Assembly: GCF_900155365.1 (NCBI RefSeq)
Contig: NZ_LT699739.1
Span: 490,333 to 554,332, forward strand
Direction: 5' to 3'
Origin: Collinsella bouchesdurhonensis
GTDB taxonomy: Bacteria > Actinomycetota > Coriobacteriia > Coriobacteriales > Coriobacteriaceae
Length of the DNA stretch: 64,000 nt
Below are positions 8,309-18,073 of this stretch, in pieces. The position numbers were made by a program, and so were the translations under genes. The notes under the pieces were generated by a model, which worked only from the letters and a program-made list of their open reading frames with translations, was not told where the DNA came from and searched no databases. Position 1 is the stretch's first letter. Every line of letters starts with the position of its first letter.

Positions 8309-9145
8309 CTACTTGATGTTGTACTGCTCCATCAGAGCGTCAACGGTACCATCCTCGGTAAGCTCCTTCAGAGCCTCGTTGATCTTCTTGGTGAGCTCGG
8401 GGTTGTCCTTGTTGACAGCGATGGCATACTCCTCGCCAGTGCTGATCTGCTTGATGGTCTGGCAGTTGTCGAACGAGGATGCGGTGAGCTGGGAAGCAAC
8501 GGAGCGGTTGGTCACCAAAGCGTCGGCCTTCGAAGCCTGAAGTGCAGAGAAGCAGTCCGTGGCGTTCTTGAAAGGAACGAGCTCGGCGTTGGGGAAGTTC
8601 TCCTTGGCAAAGGACTCGGCAGTGGAGCCGGACTGGACGGCGATCTTCACGCCCTCCTTGTTGAGCTCGTCGGCATAGTTGTCGCCGGTGATGGTGGTGT
8701 TGTCCTTAAGGGTGACGATAGCCTGGTCGTCCATGTAATAGGAGTCGGAGAAATCGACTTCCTTCTTGCGGTCGGGGGTAGCGGTGATAGCTGCGATGGA
8801 GCAGTCGTACTTGGTGCCGCTGGCAACGCCTGCTACCAGGGAGTCGAAGTCGACGTTTTTGTACTCGACCTCAAGATCGAGCTTCTCGGCGATCTTCTTG
8901 ATGAGCTCGAGGTCGAAGCCCTTGTAATCGCCATCCTCCATATACTCAAACGGCTCGTACTCGGCAGAGGTGCCCACGGTCAGCTTGCCCTTGGTGACGA
9001 GCTGCACGCTGTCGGACTTCGCGGCAGAACCGGCATCGGCGCTACCAGCGGAGGTGCCACCGTTGCCGGAACAACCGGCAAGGGCGAGAACAGCGGCAAA
9101 TGCGCCTGCGGCGACTACAGCGCCAAACTTCTTGAACTTGTACAT
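8309..9145 (-). CDS. Amino acid ABC transporter substrate-binding lipoprotein
   Basis: A 278-residue family 3 solute-binding protein. The lipoprotein signal ends at LALAGC (Cys25), followed by a Gly/Ser/Ala linker. The mature part begins KLTVGTSAEYEPFEY, the usual start of the ligand-binding fold, and includes GFDLELIKKIAEKLDLE and the hinge region. The lipidated protein captures the substrate outside the membrane and delivers it to the permease encoded next. It is the first gene of the three-gene operon. Confidence 0.93.
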   Translation of the reverse strand: MYKFKKFGAVVAAGAFAAVLALAGCSGNGGTSAGSADAGSAAKSDSVQLVTKGKLTVGTSAEYEPFEYMEDGDYKGFDLELIKKIAEKLDLEVEYKNVDFDSLVAGVASGTKYDCSIAAITATPDRKKEVDFSDSYYMDDQAIVTLKDNTTITGDNYADELNKEGVKIAVQSGSTAESFAKENFPNAELVPFKNATDCFSALQASKADALVTNRSVASQLTASSFDNCQTIKQISTGEEYAIAVNKDNPELTKKINEALKELTEDGTVDALMEQYNIK

Positions 9146-9295
9146 ACTTTTCTCCTTCCACGCGTCCCCTCTTGGTCAGGAACGCATAAAACTAGGGGCC
9201 ATTATGCTCCGCCGTGCATAATTGCCCTACGAAAAAGTGCTATGTAACAAAATAGACTTATTTTTATCCACAATTGAAAACAATCGCCCAAACGA

Positions 9296-10165
9296 CTAGT
9301 TCCCCTGCAGACCCCGCAGCAGTTGAATCTCATGCGCATAACCCGCAAGCTCATTGGGCGTTTCCAGAATAAACGGCAGTCCGCGCAGGCGCGGATGAGA
9401 AACAATGCGCGCAAAAACCTCCTCGCCCCCGCCGAGCTCGGCAGACCCCAGGTAGCCCGCGCCAATGACCTCGTGACGATCCTTATGCGCCCCGCAGGGA
9501 TTCTTGGAGTCGTTGATGTGAACGGCGCGAAGACGCGAAGCCCCCACCACACGGTCGAACTCAGCCAGCACGCCGTCGAGATCGTGCACGATATCGTATC
9601 CGGCATCGCTCACATGGCAGGTATCGAGGCATACACCCAGGCAGCCGTCCAGCTCGGGCCGGCGCGTACGCACCGCATCGATAATCGCCGCGAGCTCTTC
9701 AAAGCGGCTTCCCACCTCGGTACCCTTGCCCGCCATGGTCTCGAGCAGCACGCACGTGCGCTGCCCCTCAAACATCACCTGACACAGCGTATCGGCGATG
9801 AGCTCGATGCCGTGCTCGACGCCCTGGCCCACATGGGCGCCAGGATGGAAGTTATAGTAATTGCCCGGCAGCGCCTCCATACGACGCAGGTCTTCCCCCA
9901 TCGCCTCGAGCGCGAACTCGCGTGCACGCTCTTTAGCAGAGCAGGGGTTATAGGTATAGGGAGCGTGCGCCACGAGTGGCCCAAATGAATGCTCCGCCAT
10001 GAGCGAGCGCAGTGCGGCTACATCGTCTAAATCGAGTTGACGCACAGAACCGCCGCGCGGGTTGCGCGTGAAAAACGCGAACGTGTTGGCTCCAATAGAC
10101 AGTGCCGTCTTTCCCATTGCCTCGTATCCATCCGAGATGGAAAGATGACATCCAATCGTTAACAT
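9296..10165 (-). CDS. nfo: Deoxyribonuclease IV (AP endonuclease)
   Basis: A 289-residue protein of the AP endonuclease 2 TIM-barrel family. Zinc-ligand blocks are visible: GCHLSISDGY, VAHAPYTYN, NFHPGAHVG, VLLETMAGKGTEVG, CLDTCHVSDAGYDI, HINDSKNPCGAHKDRHEVIG and FILETPN. It cuts DNA 5' to abasic sites during base excision repair. The length is typical. It lies 9 bp downstream of an ABC ATPase gene on the same strand. Confidence 0.96.
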   Translation of the reverse strand: MLTIGCHLSISDGYEAMGKTALSIGANTFAFFTRNPRGGSVRQLDLDDVAALRSLMAEHSFGPLVAHAPYTYNPCSAKERAREFALEAMGEDLRRMEALPGNYYNFHPGAHVGQGVEHGIELIADTLCQVMFEGQRTCVLLETMAGKGTEVGSRFEELAAIIDAVRTRRPELDGCLGVCLDTCHVSDAGYDIVHDLDGVLAEFDRVVGASRLRAVHINDSKNPCGAHKDRHEVIGAGYLGSAELGGGEEVFARIVSHPRLRGLPFILETPNELAGYAHEIQLLRGLQGN

Positions 10166-10173
10166 CGCAGCCC

Positions 10174-11001
10174 CTATCCCCGATGAGCGCCGTAGAGCGA
10201 GTACCAGCCATCATGCTCGCTCACGGTCAAGGGCACGTCAAACAGATCGCTCATCACGTCGTCGCGCAGCAGCTCGCGCTTGGAGCCGTCGGCAAAAATG
10301 GACGCGTCTTTGATGAGTAGCACGCGGTCGATGGCGGGGATGATGTCCTCCGGATAGTGCGTGACCAGAATGATAGAGCAGCCCTCGGCGGCAAGCGTGC
10401 GCATAGTTTCGCGCAGATGATACATACCCTGCGGGTCAAGGCCCGTACAAGGCTCGTCAAACACCAGCACAGAGGGGTTGCGCACCAGCTCGCGCGCCAC
10501 GAGCACGCGGCGCACCTGGCCGGTGGAAAGCGTCATGATGTCGCGGTCGGCAAGGTTCGCGATGTGCAAGCGGTCGAGCGCCTCGAGCGCACGCGCGTGG
10601 TCAACGTCGCTCACCTCGCGATGCATGGGCAAACCCAACGTGCCAAAGATGCCGCCGCACACGATCTCCTCGGCCGGCAGGTGCACGCGCACCTGTTCGT
10701 GCATGGTCGAGCTCACAATGCCAAGGGCACGTTTAATATCGTCCAGCAAGGGGCGCTCCTGCCCGCGAAAGCGCACGGGAGGCTCGTCGCGATACAACGG
10801 GAAAACTTCGCGCGTGAGCAACTGGATGAAGGTCGACTTGCCTGCGCCGTTAGGACCGAGCAGTGCCACGTGCTCGCCTTCCGTCAGGCTAAAATCGTCC
10901 ACGCGCAAAATCGTCTTGCCCGCACGCACCACCTCTGCATCGTGAATGCGAAACAGCGGCGGCATGACGGTCGAACCCACATCGATACGTTCCTCTTCCA
11001 T
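10174..11001 (-). CDS. ABC transporter ATP-binding protein (stand-alone)
   Basis: A 275-residue ABC ATPase with Walker A GPNGAGKST, signature LSTGQVRR (variant of LSGGQ), Walker B VLVFDEPCTGLDP and the switch histidine in LVTHYPEDI. The signature and the HYPED motif resemble the YlmA/ModF-like ATPases found without a permease. A transport partner is not encoded nearby, so its role is open. The ATG at 11001 is preferred because GGGGAG lies 9 bases upstream. It precedes nfo by 8 bp. Confidence 0.85.
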   Translation of the reverse strand: MEEERIDVGSTVMPPLFRIHDAEVVRAGKTILRVDDFSLTEGEHVALLGPNGAGKSTFIQLLTREVFPLYRDEPPVRFRGQERPLLDDIKRALGIVSSTMHEQVRVHLPAEEIVCGGIFGTLGLPMHREVSDVDHARALEALDRLHIANLADRDIMTLSTGQVRRVLVARELVRNPSVLVFDEPCTGLDPQGMYHLRETMRTLAAEGCSIILVTHYPEDIIPAIDRVLLIKDASIFADGSKRELLRDDVMSDLFDVPLTVSEHDGWYSLYGAHRG

Positions 11002-11109
11002 AGATGCGCACTCCCCTTTTTGCATAAACCTCACCAAATTGAAAAGCCGATTGCCTTACTATAGGCAAATCACCGGCGGCGTACGCGCAAAAATCAAAAG
11101 GAAGTGCAT

Positions 11110-12330
11110 ATGGCAGACATGCTCACCCTCGAAGCCTTTGAGGAGGCCTCCGCAAAGGTCAAGGAGGTCACCCAGGAGACCAAGCTTGTAGAAAGCCCCT
11201 CGCTTTCTGCGCAATGCGGCAATCGTGTGTGGCTCAAGCCCGAGAACATGCAGCGCACGGGTGCCTACAAGCTGCGCGGCGCCTACTACAAGATCTCCAA
11301 GCTCAGCCAAGAGGAGCTCGATCGCGGCGTCATCACCGCAAGTGCCGGCAACCACGCGCAGGGCGTGGCATATGCAGCCTCGCATGCGGGCGCGCGCTCC
11401 GTGGTCGTGATGCCCACCACCACACCGCTCATCAAGGTCGAGCGCACCAAGGGCTACGGCGCCGAGGTCGTGCTCTTTGGCGACGTGTTCGACGAGGCAC
11501 AGTCGCATGCCATCGAACTTGCCGAGCGCGAGGGCCTCACCTACATCCCGCCGTTCAACGACGAGACCATCGCCACCGGTCAGGGCACCATCGCCATGGA
11601 GATCATCCAGGAGCTGCCGCTGGTCGACACCATTTTGGTCCCCGTGGGAGGTGGCGGTCTGTCCTGCGGCGTCTCAACCTTTGCCAAGCTCTACAACCCC
11701 AAGATCCGCGTGATCGGCGTGGAGCCCGAGGGCGCGCCCAGCCTCACGCGTGCGCTCGAGGCTGGCCACACCGTCAAACTCGACCACGCCAACACCATCG
11801 CCGACGGCACCGCCGTGCTTGAAGTGGGCGACAAAGTCTTCCCGTACCTGCAGAAAAACCTTGACGACGTGATTCGCATCCCCGACGAGGAGCTCATCGG
11901 CTGCTTCCTCGACATGGTGGAGAACCACAAGATGATCGTGGAGAACTCCGGCCTGCTCACTGTAGCGGCGCTCAAGCACCTACCCGCCGAGAACAAGCGC
12001 GTGGTCTCCATCCTCTCCGGCGGCAACATGGATGTCATCACCATGGCAAGCGTCGTGCAGCACGGCCTGATTCAGCGCGGACGCATCTTCACCGTCTCCA
12101 CGATGCTGCCCGACCGTCCCGGCATGCTCCTCAAGGTGGCAAGTGCCATCGCCGAGCAGAACGGTAACGTCATCAAGCTCGATCACAACCAGTTCGTGAC
12201 CACCAACCGCAACGCCGCAGTGGAGCTGCGCGTAACCATCGAGGCCTACGGCGAGGACCACAAGCAGCAGATCGTCGAGGCACTTGCCGCCGCCGGCTTT
12301 ACCCCACAGATTGTTCAGACGCAACTGTAA
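11110..12330 (+). CDS. ilvA: Threonine ammonia-lyase
   Basis: A 406-residue fold type II PLP enzyme that deaminates threonine to 2-oxobutanoate, the first step to isoleucine. The PLP lysine is in RTGAYKLRGA (Lys54). The asparagine loop is SAGNHAQGVA and the phosphate loop is VGGGGLSCG. The C-terminal 80 residues form an ACT-like domain (STMLPDRPGMLLKVASAIAE). This single-ACT, about 400-residue architecture is the TdcB/short IlvA type. The ATG at 11110 has an AGGAAG site 6 bases upstream. The ilvDBNC operon follows, which supports a biosynthetic role. Confidence 0.93.
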   Translation: MADMLTLEAFEEASAKVKEVTQETKLVESPSLSAQCGNRVWLKPENMQRTGAYKLRGAYYKISKLSQEELDRGVITASAGNHAQGVAYAASHAGARSVVVMPTTTPLIKVERTKGYGAEVVLFGDVFDEAQSHAIELAEREGLTYIPPFNDETIATGQGTIAMEIIQELPLVDTILVPVGGGGLSCGVSTFAKLYNPKIRVIGVEPEGAPSLTRALEAGHTVKLDHANTIADGTAVLEVGDKVFPYLQKNLDDVIRIPDEELIGCFLDMVENHKMIVENSGLLTVAALKHLPAENKRVVSILSGGNMDVITMASVVQHGLIQRGRIFTVSTMLPDRPGMLLKVASAIAEQNGNVIKLDHNQFVTTNRNAAVELRVTIEAYGEDHKQQIVEALAAAGFTPQIVQTQL

Positions 12331-12370
12331 GCCAGCCCAACGCGTTCACAAGTATGCACCTCAAACCGCA

Positions 12371-12402
12371 TGCCCCTGCAATCGCTCAAGATTTCGGGGG
12401 CA
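12371..12402 (+). terminator. Terminator after ilvA
   Basis: TGCCCCTG and CGGGGGCA form an imperfect stem followed by TTATTTTC, about 40 bp after the ilvA stop. Confidence 0.65.
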
Positions 12403-12485
12403 TTATTTTCCTCACAAACTTTAGCCGTCTAGAGTATTTCCTGCCTTTCGCCAAACTTTCTCAACCGTGAGTCGCAATATTCCTG

Positions 12486-12491
12486 TATAGT
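12486..12491 (+). promoter_or_regulatory. Probable -10 box of the ilvDBNC operon
   Basis: TATAGT lies just upstream of the presumed leader RNA, in an otherwise GC-rich gap. No strong -35 box is evident. Confidence 0.4.
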
Positions 12492-12497
12492 AGCCGC

Positions 12498-12778
12498 CAA
12501 CGAGTAAATGCGATGACAGGGCGAGTAGGAGCCTCATCCATCCCACAGCAAGCAGGCGGATCTGAGAACCTGCGGTGGACGGTTCCGAACATTCCCTCGA
12601 GCAGCCTCGAGCGAACGCGCACGGCCAGCGGTCACCCCCGCACGGTCCCGATCGGCGCAAGTACCTTTTGGCCGGAAGCCTTCCGTCATAGGCATCGAGC
12701 GATGGGCACCGCCATCTGGCTCGCATTTTCTCATCACACCGTTGAGTATCCAACGCAGCGAGAAAGCGAGACACGAGC
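12498..12778 (+). promoter_or_regulatory. T-box-like leader of the ilvDBNC operon
   Basis: A 280-base leader precedes ilvD. GATGA...TCATC can form a short stem I around GAGTAG. It is followed by CACAGCAAGCAGG...GAGAACCTGC (about 12545-12573), which resembles the conserved stem II/III block of T-box RNAs. A strong hairpin (CGAGCGATGG...CCATCTGGCTCG, 12696-12723) with ATTTTC after it looks like the terminator. T-boxes sense uncharged tRNA; an Ile or other branched-chain tRNA would make sense here. The UGGN acceptor-binding bulge could not be placed with confidence. Confidence 0.42.
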
Positions 12779-14455
12779 GTGCAACTTCGAAGCGATGCCA
12801 TCAAGCGCGGTTTGGCCCGAGCCCCCCACCGCAGCCTCCTTAAGGCAGACGGACTCACCGATGAGGAAATGAACCGTCCGCTCGTCGCGGTCTTTAGCTC
12901 CAAAAGCGATATCATCCCCGGGCACAACAACCTGGACAAGATTTCCGAAGCCGTAAAGGCCGGCATCTATATGGCAGGCGGCGTGCCGTTTGAAATCGAT
13001 ACCATCGGCGTATGCGACGGCATCGCCATGAACCACGACGGCATGCACTACAGCCTGGTCTCGCGCGAGACCATCGCAGACAGCTTTGAGATCGCTGTCC
13101 AGGGCCACGCTTTCGATGCCGCCGTCTGCATCCCCAACTGCGACAAGATCGTTCCGGGTATGCTCCTGGGCGCGCTGCGTGTAAACCTTCCCACCGTCTT
13201 TGTCTCGGGCGGCCCCATGCTCCCCGGTCACAAGCAGGGCTGCACCTGCGGCCCCACCACCGACCTCAACTCACTGTTCGATGGCGTGGGCCAGGTCCAA
13301 GCCGGCACCATGACCGACGAGGAACTCAAGTACCTTGAGGATTCCGCCTGCCCCACCTGCGGATCGTGCTCTGGCATGTTCACTGCCAATTCCATGAACT
13401 GCCTGTGCGAAGCATTGGGAATCGCGCTTCCCGGCAACGGCACCATCCCCGCCGTCTACTCCGAGCGACTGCGCCTGGCCAAGCACGCCGGCATGAAGGT
13501 GATGGAGCTGCTGGAGAAAAACATCTGCATCCGCGACATCATCACCCCCGCCGCCATCCACAACGCGATGGAGTGCGATATGGCCTTTGGCGGCTCTACC
13601 AACACGGTGCTGCACCTTACCGCCATCGCCATGGAGGCCGGCTGCCCCATCACCATGGACGACTGGGACGCCGCATCTGCACGCACCCCGCATCTGGTAA
13701 AGCTCCAGCCCTCCGGCCCGCGCCCGCTCATCGACCTGTACGCCGTGGGCGGCGTGCCTGTGGTCATGCACGAGCTGGCCGAGCTCAACTTGCTCGACAC
13801 GAGTGCCCTTACATGCATGGGCACCTTGCCCGAGTACCTCAAGAGCTGCACCAAGCCCGCTGACGGTGAGGTCTGCCGCACGCACGACAACCCCATCTCG
13901 CCCGTTGGTGCTCTGCGCGTCCTGCACGGCAACATCGCTCCCGACGGCGGCATCGTCAAGAAGGCAGCCGTCGACCCCTCGATGATGAAGCATACCGGCC
14001 CCGCTCGCTGCTTTGATTCCGAGGAAGAGGCCTGCGAGGCCATCTTCGGCGGCAAGATCAACCCCGGTGACGTGGTGGTCATCCGCTACGAGGGTCCCGC
14101 TGGCGGTCCGGGCATGCGCGAGATGCTCACCCCCACCTCCGCCATCTGCGGCATGGGGCTTTCCACCAGCGTGGCACTCATCACCGACGGCCGTTTCTCC
14201 GGCGCCTCCAAGGGCCCGTGCATTGGACACGTGAGCCCCGAGGCCGCAGCCGGCGGCCCCATCGCCCTTATTCACGAAGGCGATATGGTGACCGTCGACA
14301 TCGAAGGTGGCAAGCTCGATGTCGACGTTTCGGACGAGGAGATGGCCGCTCGCCGTGCCTCCTTCACGGCACCCGCACCCAAGCACAATCACGGCGTGCT
14401 TGCCAAGTACGCAAAACTCGTTTCCAGCGCAGATAAGGGGGCGTATATCGGATGA
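12779..14455 (+). CDS. ilvD: Dihydroxy-acid dehydratase
   Basis: A 558-residue enzyme that dehydrates dihydroxy acids to the keto-acid precursors of valine and isoleucine. It begins [21 protein letters not shown] as usual for IlvD. The iron-sulfur cysteines are in [12 protein letters not shown] and [16 protein letters not shown]. The C-terminal [25 protein letters not shown] block is intact. The start is a GTG with a weak ribosome site, which would suit leader control. Its stop overlaps the ilvB start (ATGA), indicating translational coupling. Confidence 0.96.
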   Translation: MQLRSDAIKRGLARAPHRSLLKADGLTDEEMNRPLVAVFSSKSDIIPGHNNLDKISEAVKAGIYMAGGVPFEIDTIGVCDGIAMNHDGMHYSLVSRETIADSFEIAVQGHAFDAAVCIPNCDKIVPGMLLGALRVNLPTVFVSGGPMLPGHKQGCTCGPTTDLNSLFDGVGQVQAGTMTDEELKYLEDSACPTCGSCSGMFTANSMNCLCEALGIALPGNGTIPAVYSERLRLAKHAGMKVMELLEKNICIRDIITPAAIHNAMECDMAFGGSTNTVLHLTAIAMEAGCPITMDDWDAASARTPHLVKLQPSGPRPLIDLYAVGGVPVVMHELAELNLLDTSALTCMGTLPEYLKSCTKPADGEVCRTHDNPISPVGALRVLHGNIAPDGGIVKKAAVDPSMMKHTGPARCFDSEEEACEAIFGGKINPGDVVVIRYEGPAGGPGMREMLTPTSAICGMGLSTSVALITDGRFSGASKGPCIGHVSPEAAAGGPIALIHEGDMVTVDIEGGKLDVDVSDEEMAARRASFTAPAPKHNHGVLAKYAKLVSSADKGAYIG

Positions 14456-16302
14456 CGACACTCGAAGAAAAACTCGCGATGAGGAAGGCCGCCATCGAGG
14501 GCCGTCCGTTCGGTCCCGGCTCGAAAACCGAGCACGAGGGCAAGACCATGACCGGCGCCCAAGCTGTTATCGCCAGCCTTGAGGCCGAGGGCGTGGACAC
14601 GCTCTTTGGCTATCCTGGCGGCCAGGCCATCAAGATTTACGACGCGCTGTACGACTCCAAGAAGATCCACCATGTGCTTGCCCGCCACGAGCAGGGTGCC
14701 ACGCACATGGCAGACGGCTATGCCCGCGCCACCGGCAAGGTGGGCGTGGTGCTGGTCACCTCCGGCCCCGGTGCCACTAACACGGTGACGGGCATCGCCA
14801 CCGCCTACATGGATTCCGTGCCCCTCGTGGTCATCACCGGCCAGGTTACGCGCGGCGTCATCGGCACCGACGCGTTCCAAGAGTCCGATATAGTGGGCAT
14901 CACCATGCCCGTGGTCAAGCACTCCTTCCTGCTCCAATCCACCGATGACCTTACGCGCACGTTCCGTGAGGCGTTCTATATCGCAAGCACCGGTCGCCCC
15001 GGCCCTGTCCTTATCGATATCCCAAGCGACCTGTCCAGCGCAGAGATGGTCTTCCATTACCCCAACAAGATCAGCCTGCCCAGCTACCGACCCACCTATA
15101 AGGGAAACGCCAAGCAGGTGCGCCAGGCCGTGGCCTGCATCCAGGAATCCAAGCGTCCGCTCATCTACGCCGGCGGCGGCATCGTGACGAGCCACGCCTG
15201 CTCCGAGCTCACCGAACTTGCCGAGCGCATGCAGATTCCCGTGGTCACCTCGCTCATGGGCAAGGGCGCCATGCGCTGCTCCAACCCGCTGAACCTCGGT
15301 CCTGTGGGCATGCACGGCTCCAAGTACGCCAACATGGCCGTCACCGAGTGCGACCTACTCATCGCCGTGGGCGCGCGCTTCTCCGACCGCGTGACCGGCA
15401 AGGTCGATGAGTTTGCCCCGCACGCCAAAATCATCCACATCGACATCGACCCGGCCGAGATCGGCAAGATCATCGACCCCGCTGTGCCCATCGTGGGCGA
15501 CGCGAAGGTGGTGCTCGGCGCCATCAACGACCGTCTCGAGAAGACCGAGGCGCAACCCGTAGGCACCGAGTGGGTCAAGACCGTGTGCGAGTGGCGCAAG
15601 CGCTGGCCGCTTTATACCGAGGACTTCGAGGATTTCCCCGGCATGATCGCACCCGAAGTCGTGCTCTCCCACCTTTCCGACAAGCTCGATCCCGAGGCTT
15701 CCATCGTCACCACCGAGGTGGGCCAGCACCAGATGTGGGCACACCAGAACATCCATCGCGAGCATGCGCGTACGTTCCTGTCGAGCGGTGGCCTGGGCAC
15801 CATGGGCTTTGGCTTCCCCGCCGCTATTGGCGCCAAGATCGGCTGCCCCGAAGACGAGGTCGTCTGTATCGCAGGCGACGGCTCCTTCCAGATGAACTCG
15901 CAGGAAATGGCCACCGCCGCCATCAACAAGGTGGGCGTCAAGGTGCTCATCATGGACAACCGTGCCCTGGGCATGGTTCACCAGTGGCAGCGCCTGTTCT
16001 ACAACGAGCGCTACTCGTTCACCGAGCTCGACGCCAACCCCGATTTCGTCAAGCTCGCCGACGCCTACGGCTGGCAGGCCGCGCGCATCAGCAAGCCCGA
16101 AGAGATCGACGAGGCGCTCGACGCGATGCTCTCGGCGGAAGGCCCCTACCTGCTGGATGTCCAAATCCCCATCGATCAGACGGTCTACCCGATGGTCGCC
16201 CCCGGCGCGCCAATCGACGATATCATCGGCGCGCTCGACGTCACCCTTGGCGGTGTGCGCGTGAGCGAGAAGGGCTTCGGGCCCAAGAAGGGAGGCGAGT
16301 GA
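14452..16302 (+). CDS. ilvB: Acetolactate synthase large subunit
   Basis: A 616-residue ThDP enzyme. The N-terminal Pyr domain carries [16 protein letters not shown] and the catalytic glutamate in [18 protein letters not shown]. The central FAD-contacting domain follows. The C-terminal PP domain has the ThDP/Mg motif [24 protein letters not shown]. It condenses pyruvate with pyruvate or 2-oxobutanoate, the first common step to Val/Leu/Ile. About 30 extra N-terminal residues precede the fold. It overlaps ilvD by 4 bp and is followed 2 bp later by ilvN. Confidence 0.96.
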   Translation: MTTLEEKLAMRKAAIEGRPFGPGSKTEHEGKTMTGAQAVIASLEAEGVDTLFGYPGGQAIKIYDALYDSKKIHHVLARHEQGATHMADGYARATGKVGVVLVTSGPGATNTVTGIATAYMDSVPLVVITGQVTRGVIGTDAFQESDIVGITMPVVKHSFLLQSTDDLTRTFREAFYIASTGRPGPVLIDIPSDLSSAEMVFHYPNKISLPSYRPTYKGNAKQVRQAVACIQESKRPLIYAGGGIVTSHACSELTELAERMQIPVVTSLMGKGAMRCSNPLNLGPVGMHGSKYANMAVTECDLLIAVGARFSDRVTGKVDEFAPHAKIIHIDIDPAEIGKIIDPAVPIVGDAKVVLGAINDRLEKTEAQPVGTEWVKTVCEWRKRWPLYTEDFEDFPGMIAPEVVLSHLSDKLDPEASIVTTEVGQHQMWAHQNIHREHARTFLSSGGLGTMGFGFPAAIGAKIGCPEDEVVCIAGDGSFQMNSQEMATAAINKVGVKVLIMDNRALGMVHQWQRLFYNERYSFTELDANPDFVKLADAYGWQAARISKPEEIDEALDAMLSAEGPYLLDVQIPIDQTVYPMVAPGAPIDDIIGALDVTLGGVRVSEKGFGPKKGGE

Positions 16303-16304
16303 GC

Positions 16305-16796
16305 ATGAAGCACATCTTGTCCGTTCTCGTCGAGAATAAAAGCGGCGTGCTCTCACGCGTCACCGGCATGATCTCGCGTCGCGGCTTCAATATCGAGTCC
16401 CTTACCGTCGCCCCTACCGAGGACGAAACGCTCTCGCGCATGACCATTATCGTGGAGGCAGACGAGGTGGGCTTTGAGCAGATCACCAAGCAGCTCCATA
16501 AGCTCGTGAGCGTCTTCAAGATTTCCGACCTCACCGAGGCCGATGCTATCGAGCGCGAGCTTGTACTCTTCAAGGTGCTCGCCACGCCCGAGCGTCGCCA
16601 CGAGATCATCGAAATCGCAAACGTCTTTCGTGCCAAAGTGGTCGACGTGGGCAAAAACACGCTCACCGTCGAAGCCACGGGAACCCCTTCCAAGCTCGAT
16701 GCCATGGAAGATCTCTTTCGCGGTTACGGCATTCGCCAGCTCACGCGCACCGGTAAGATCGCGATGTCCCGCGGGGCACACGACCACGACCTGTAA
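16305..16796 (+). CDS. ilvN: Acetolactate synthase small (regulatory) subunit
   Basis: A 163-residue subunit with an N-terminal ACT domain (HILSVLVENKSGVLSRVTGM, RRGFNIESLTVAPTED) and a C-terminal domain containing ELVLFKVLATPERRHEIIEI. It confers valine feedback control on the large subunit. The ATG at 16305 lies behind GGGAGGCGAGTGAG and is adjacent to the ilvB stop. The same frame is open far upstream inside ilvB, but that part does not resemble a protein. Confidence 0.95.
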   Translation: MKHILSVLVENKSGVLSRVTGMISRRGFNIESLTVAPTEDETLSRMTIIVEADEVGFEQITKQLHKLVSVFKISDLTEADAIERELVLFKVLATPERRHEIIEIANVFRAKVVDVGKNTLTVEATGTPSKLDAMEDLFRGYGIRQLTRTGKIAMSRGAHDHDL

Positions 16797-16925
16797 CGCC
16801 TTGTGCGACGGCGCCACAGCGCGGCCGCACACCCATTCATCGGTTTATCCGCCCATCCGGCGAATAGATAGCCCCCCACGGGCGCACATGTCACACCTAC
16901 CAACGATTTTAAGGAGACAAACGAC

Positions 16926-17921
16926 ATGGCAGTTACCATTTATCACGAGCAGGATTGCGACCCCAGCATCATCCAGGGCAAGAAGGTCGCCATCATCGGA
17001 TACGGCTCCCAGGGCCACGCTCATGCACTCAACCTCATGGACTCCGGCTGCGACGTGCGCGTCGGTCTGCGCGAGGGTTCCTCCTCTGCCGACAAGGCCC
17101 GCGAGGCAGGCCTTAAGGTGACCGACATGGCCACCGCTGCCAAGGAGGCCAACGTCATCATGATCCTCACCCCCGACGAGACGCAGCCCGCCGTCTACAA
17201 GGAGTTCGTGGAGCCCAACCTGGAGGCCGGCGACACTCTGTGCTTCGCTCACGGCTTCAACATCCACTACGGCTACATCAAGGCTCCCGAGGACGTCAAC
17301 GTCATCATGATCGCCCCCAAGGGCCCCGGTCACATCGTTCGCCGTCAGTACACCGAGGGCTCCGGCGTGCCCGACCTGGCTTGCGTCTACCAGGACGCCA
17401 CCGGCGACGCTTGGGACATCGCCCTCTCCTACGCTTGGGGTCTGGGCGGCGCCCGCTCCGGCATCATCAAGTCGACCTTCAAGGACGAGACCGAGGAGGA
17501 TCTCTTTGGCGAGCAGGCCGTGCTCTGCGGCGGCCTCGTCGAGATGATCAAGGCCGGTTTCGAGACCCTGACCGAGGCCGGCTACCCCGAGGAGCTTGCC
17601 TACTTCGAGGTCTATCACGAGATGAAGATGATCGTCGACCTCATGTACGAGAGCGGCATCCACTTCATGAACTACTCCATCTCCAACACCGCCGAGTACG
17701 GTGAGTACTATGCCGGCCCCAAGGTCATCAACGACGAGAGCCGCCGTGCCATGAAGGAGATTCTCGCCCGCATCCAGGACGGCAGCTTTGCCCAGGAGTT
17801 CGTGGGCGACTGCAACAACGGCCACAAGTGGCTGCTCGAGCAGCGCGAGGCCATCAACGAGCACCCGATCGAGAAGACCGGCGAGAAGATCCGCTCCATG
17901 TTCAGCTGGATCAAGAAGTAA
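16926..17921 (+). CDS. ilvC: Ketol-acid reductoisomerase (class I)
   Basis: A 331-residue enzyme with the Rossmann motif [12 protein letters not shown] and LREGSSS, whose serines suggest NADPH preference. The knotted C-terminal domain carries the Mg-binding residues in [19 protein letters not shown] and [17 protein letters not shown]. It isomerises and reduces acetolactate in the Val/Ile pathway. It is the last gene of the operon, 130 bp after ilvN, with an AAGGAGA ribosome site. A strong terminator follows. Confidence 0.97.
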   Translation: MAVTIYHEQDCDPSIIQGKKVAIIGYGSQGHAHALNLMDSGCDVRVGLREGSSSADKAREAGLKVTDMATAAKEANVIMILTPDETQPAVYKEFVEPNLEAGDTLCFAHGFNIHYGYIKAPEDVNVIMIAPKGPGHIVRRQYTEGSGVPDLACVYQDATGDAWDIALSYAWGLGGARSGIIKSTFKDETEEDLFGEQAVLCGGLVEMIKAGFETLTEAGYPEELAYFEVYHEMKMIVDLMYESGIHFMNYSISNTAEYGEYYAGPKVINDESRRAMKEILARIQDGSFAQEFVGDCNNGHKWLLEQREAINEHPIEKTGEKIRSMFSWIKK

Positions 17922-17953
17922 CTCGAGTGCAGCTTTTCACATCGCACGTAACG

Positions 17954-17991
17954 AAAAACGGTCGCCCCACACACCCCGGGGGACCGTTTTT
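17954..17991 (+). terminator. Rho-independent terminator after ilvC
   Basis: AAAAACGGTC and GACCGTTTTT enclose a CCCC...GGGG stem, giving a strong hairpin with T-run on either strand, between convergent ilvC and queA. Confidence 0.9.
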
Positions 17992-17997
17992 CATCGA

Positions 17998-18031
17998 TGT
18001 GACAGCAAAACGACAGGTTTATTTTGTCACA
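17998..18031 (+). repeat. 34-bp TGTGACA...TGTCACA dispersed repeat
   Basis: Follows the ilvC terminator. Its 3' tail (TTTTCACA, then GGCCTTCATATT) continues to about 18054 and matches the tail of the copy at 6030, showing the mobile unit is longer than the palindrome. Confidence 0.88.
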
Positions 18032-18073
18032 TTTTCACACGGCCTTCATATTTGGACGTGTATGGCGAAAACC

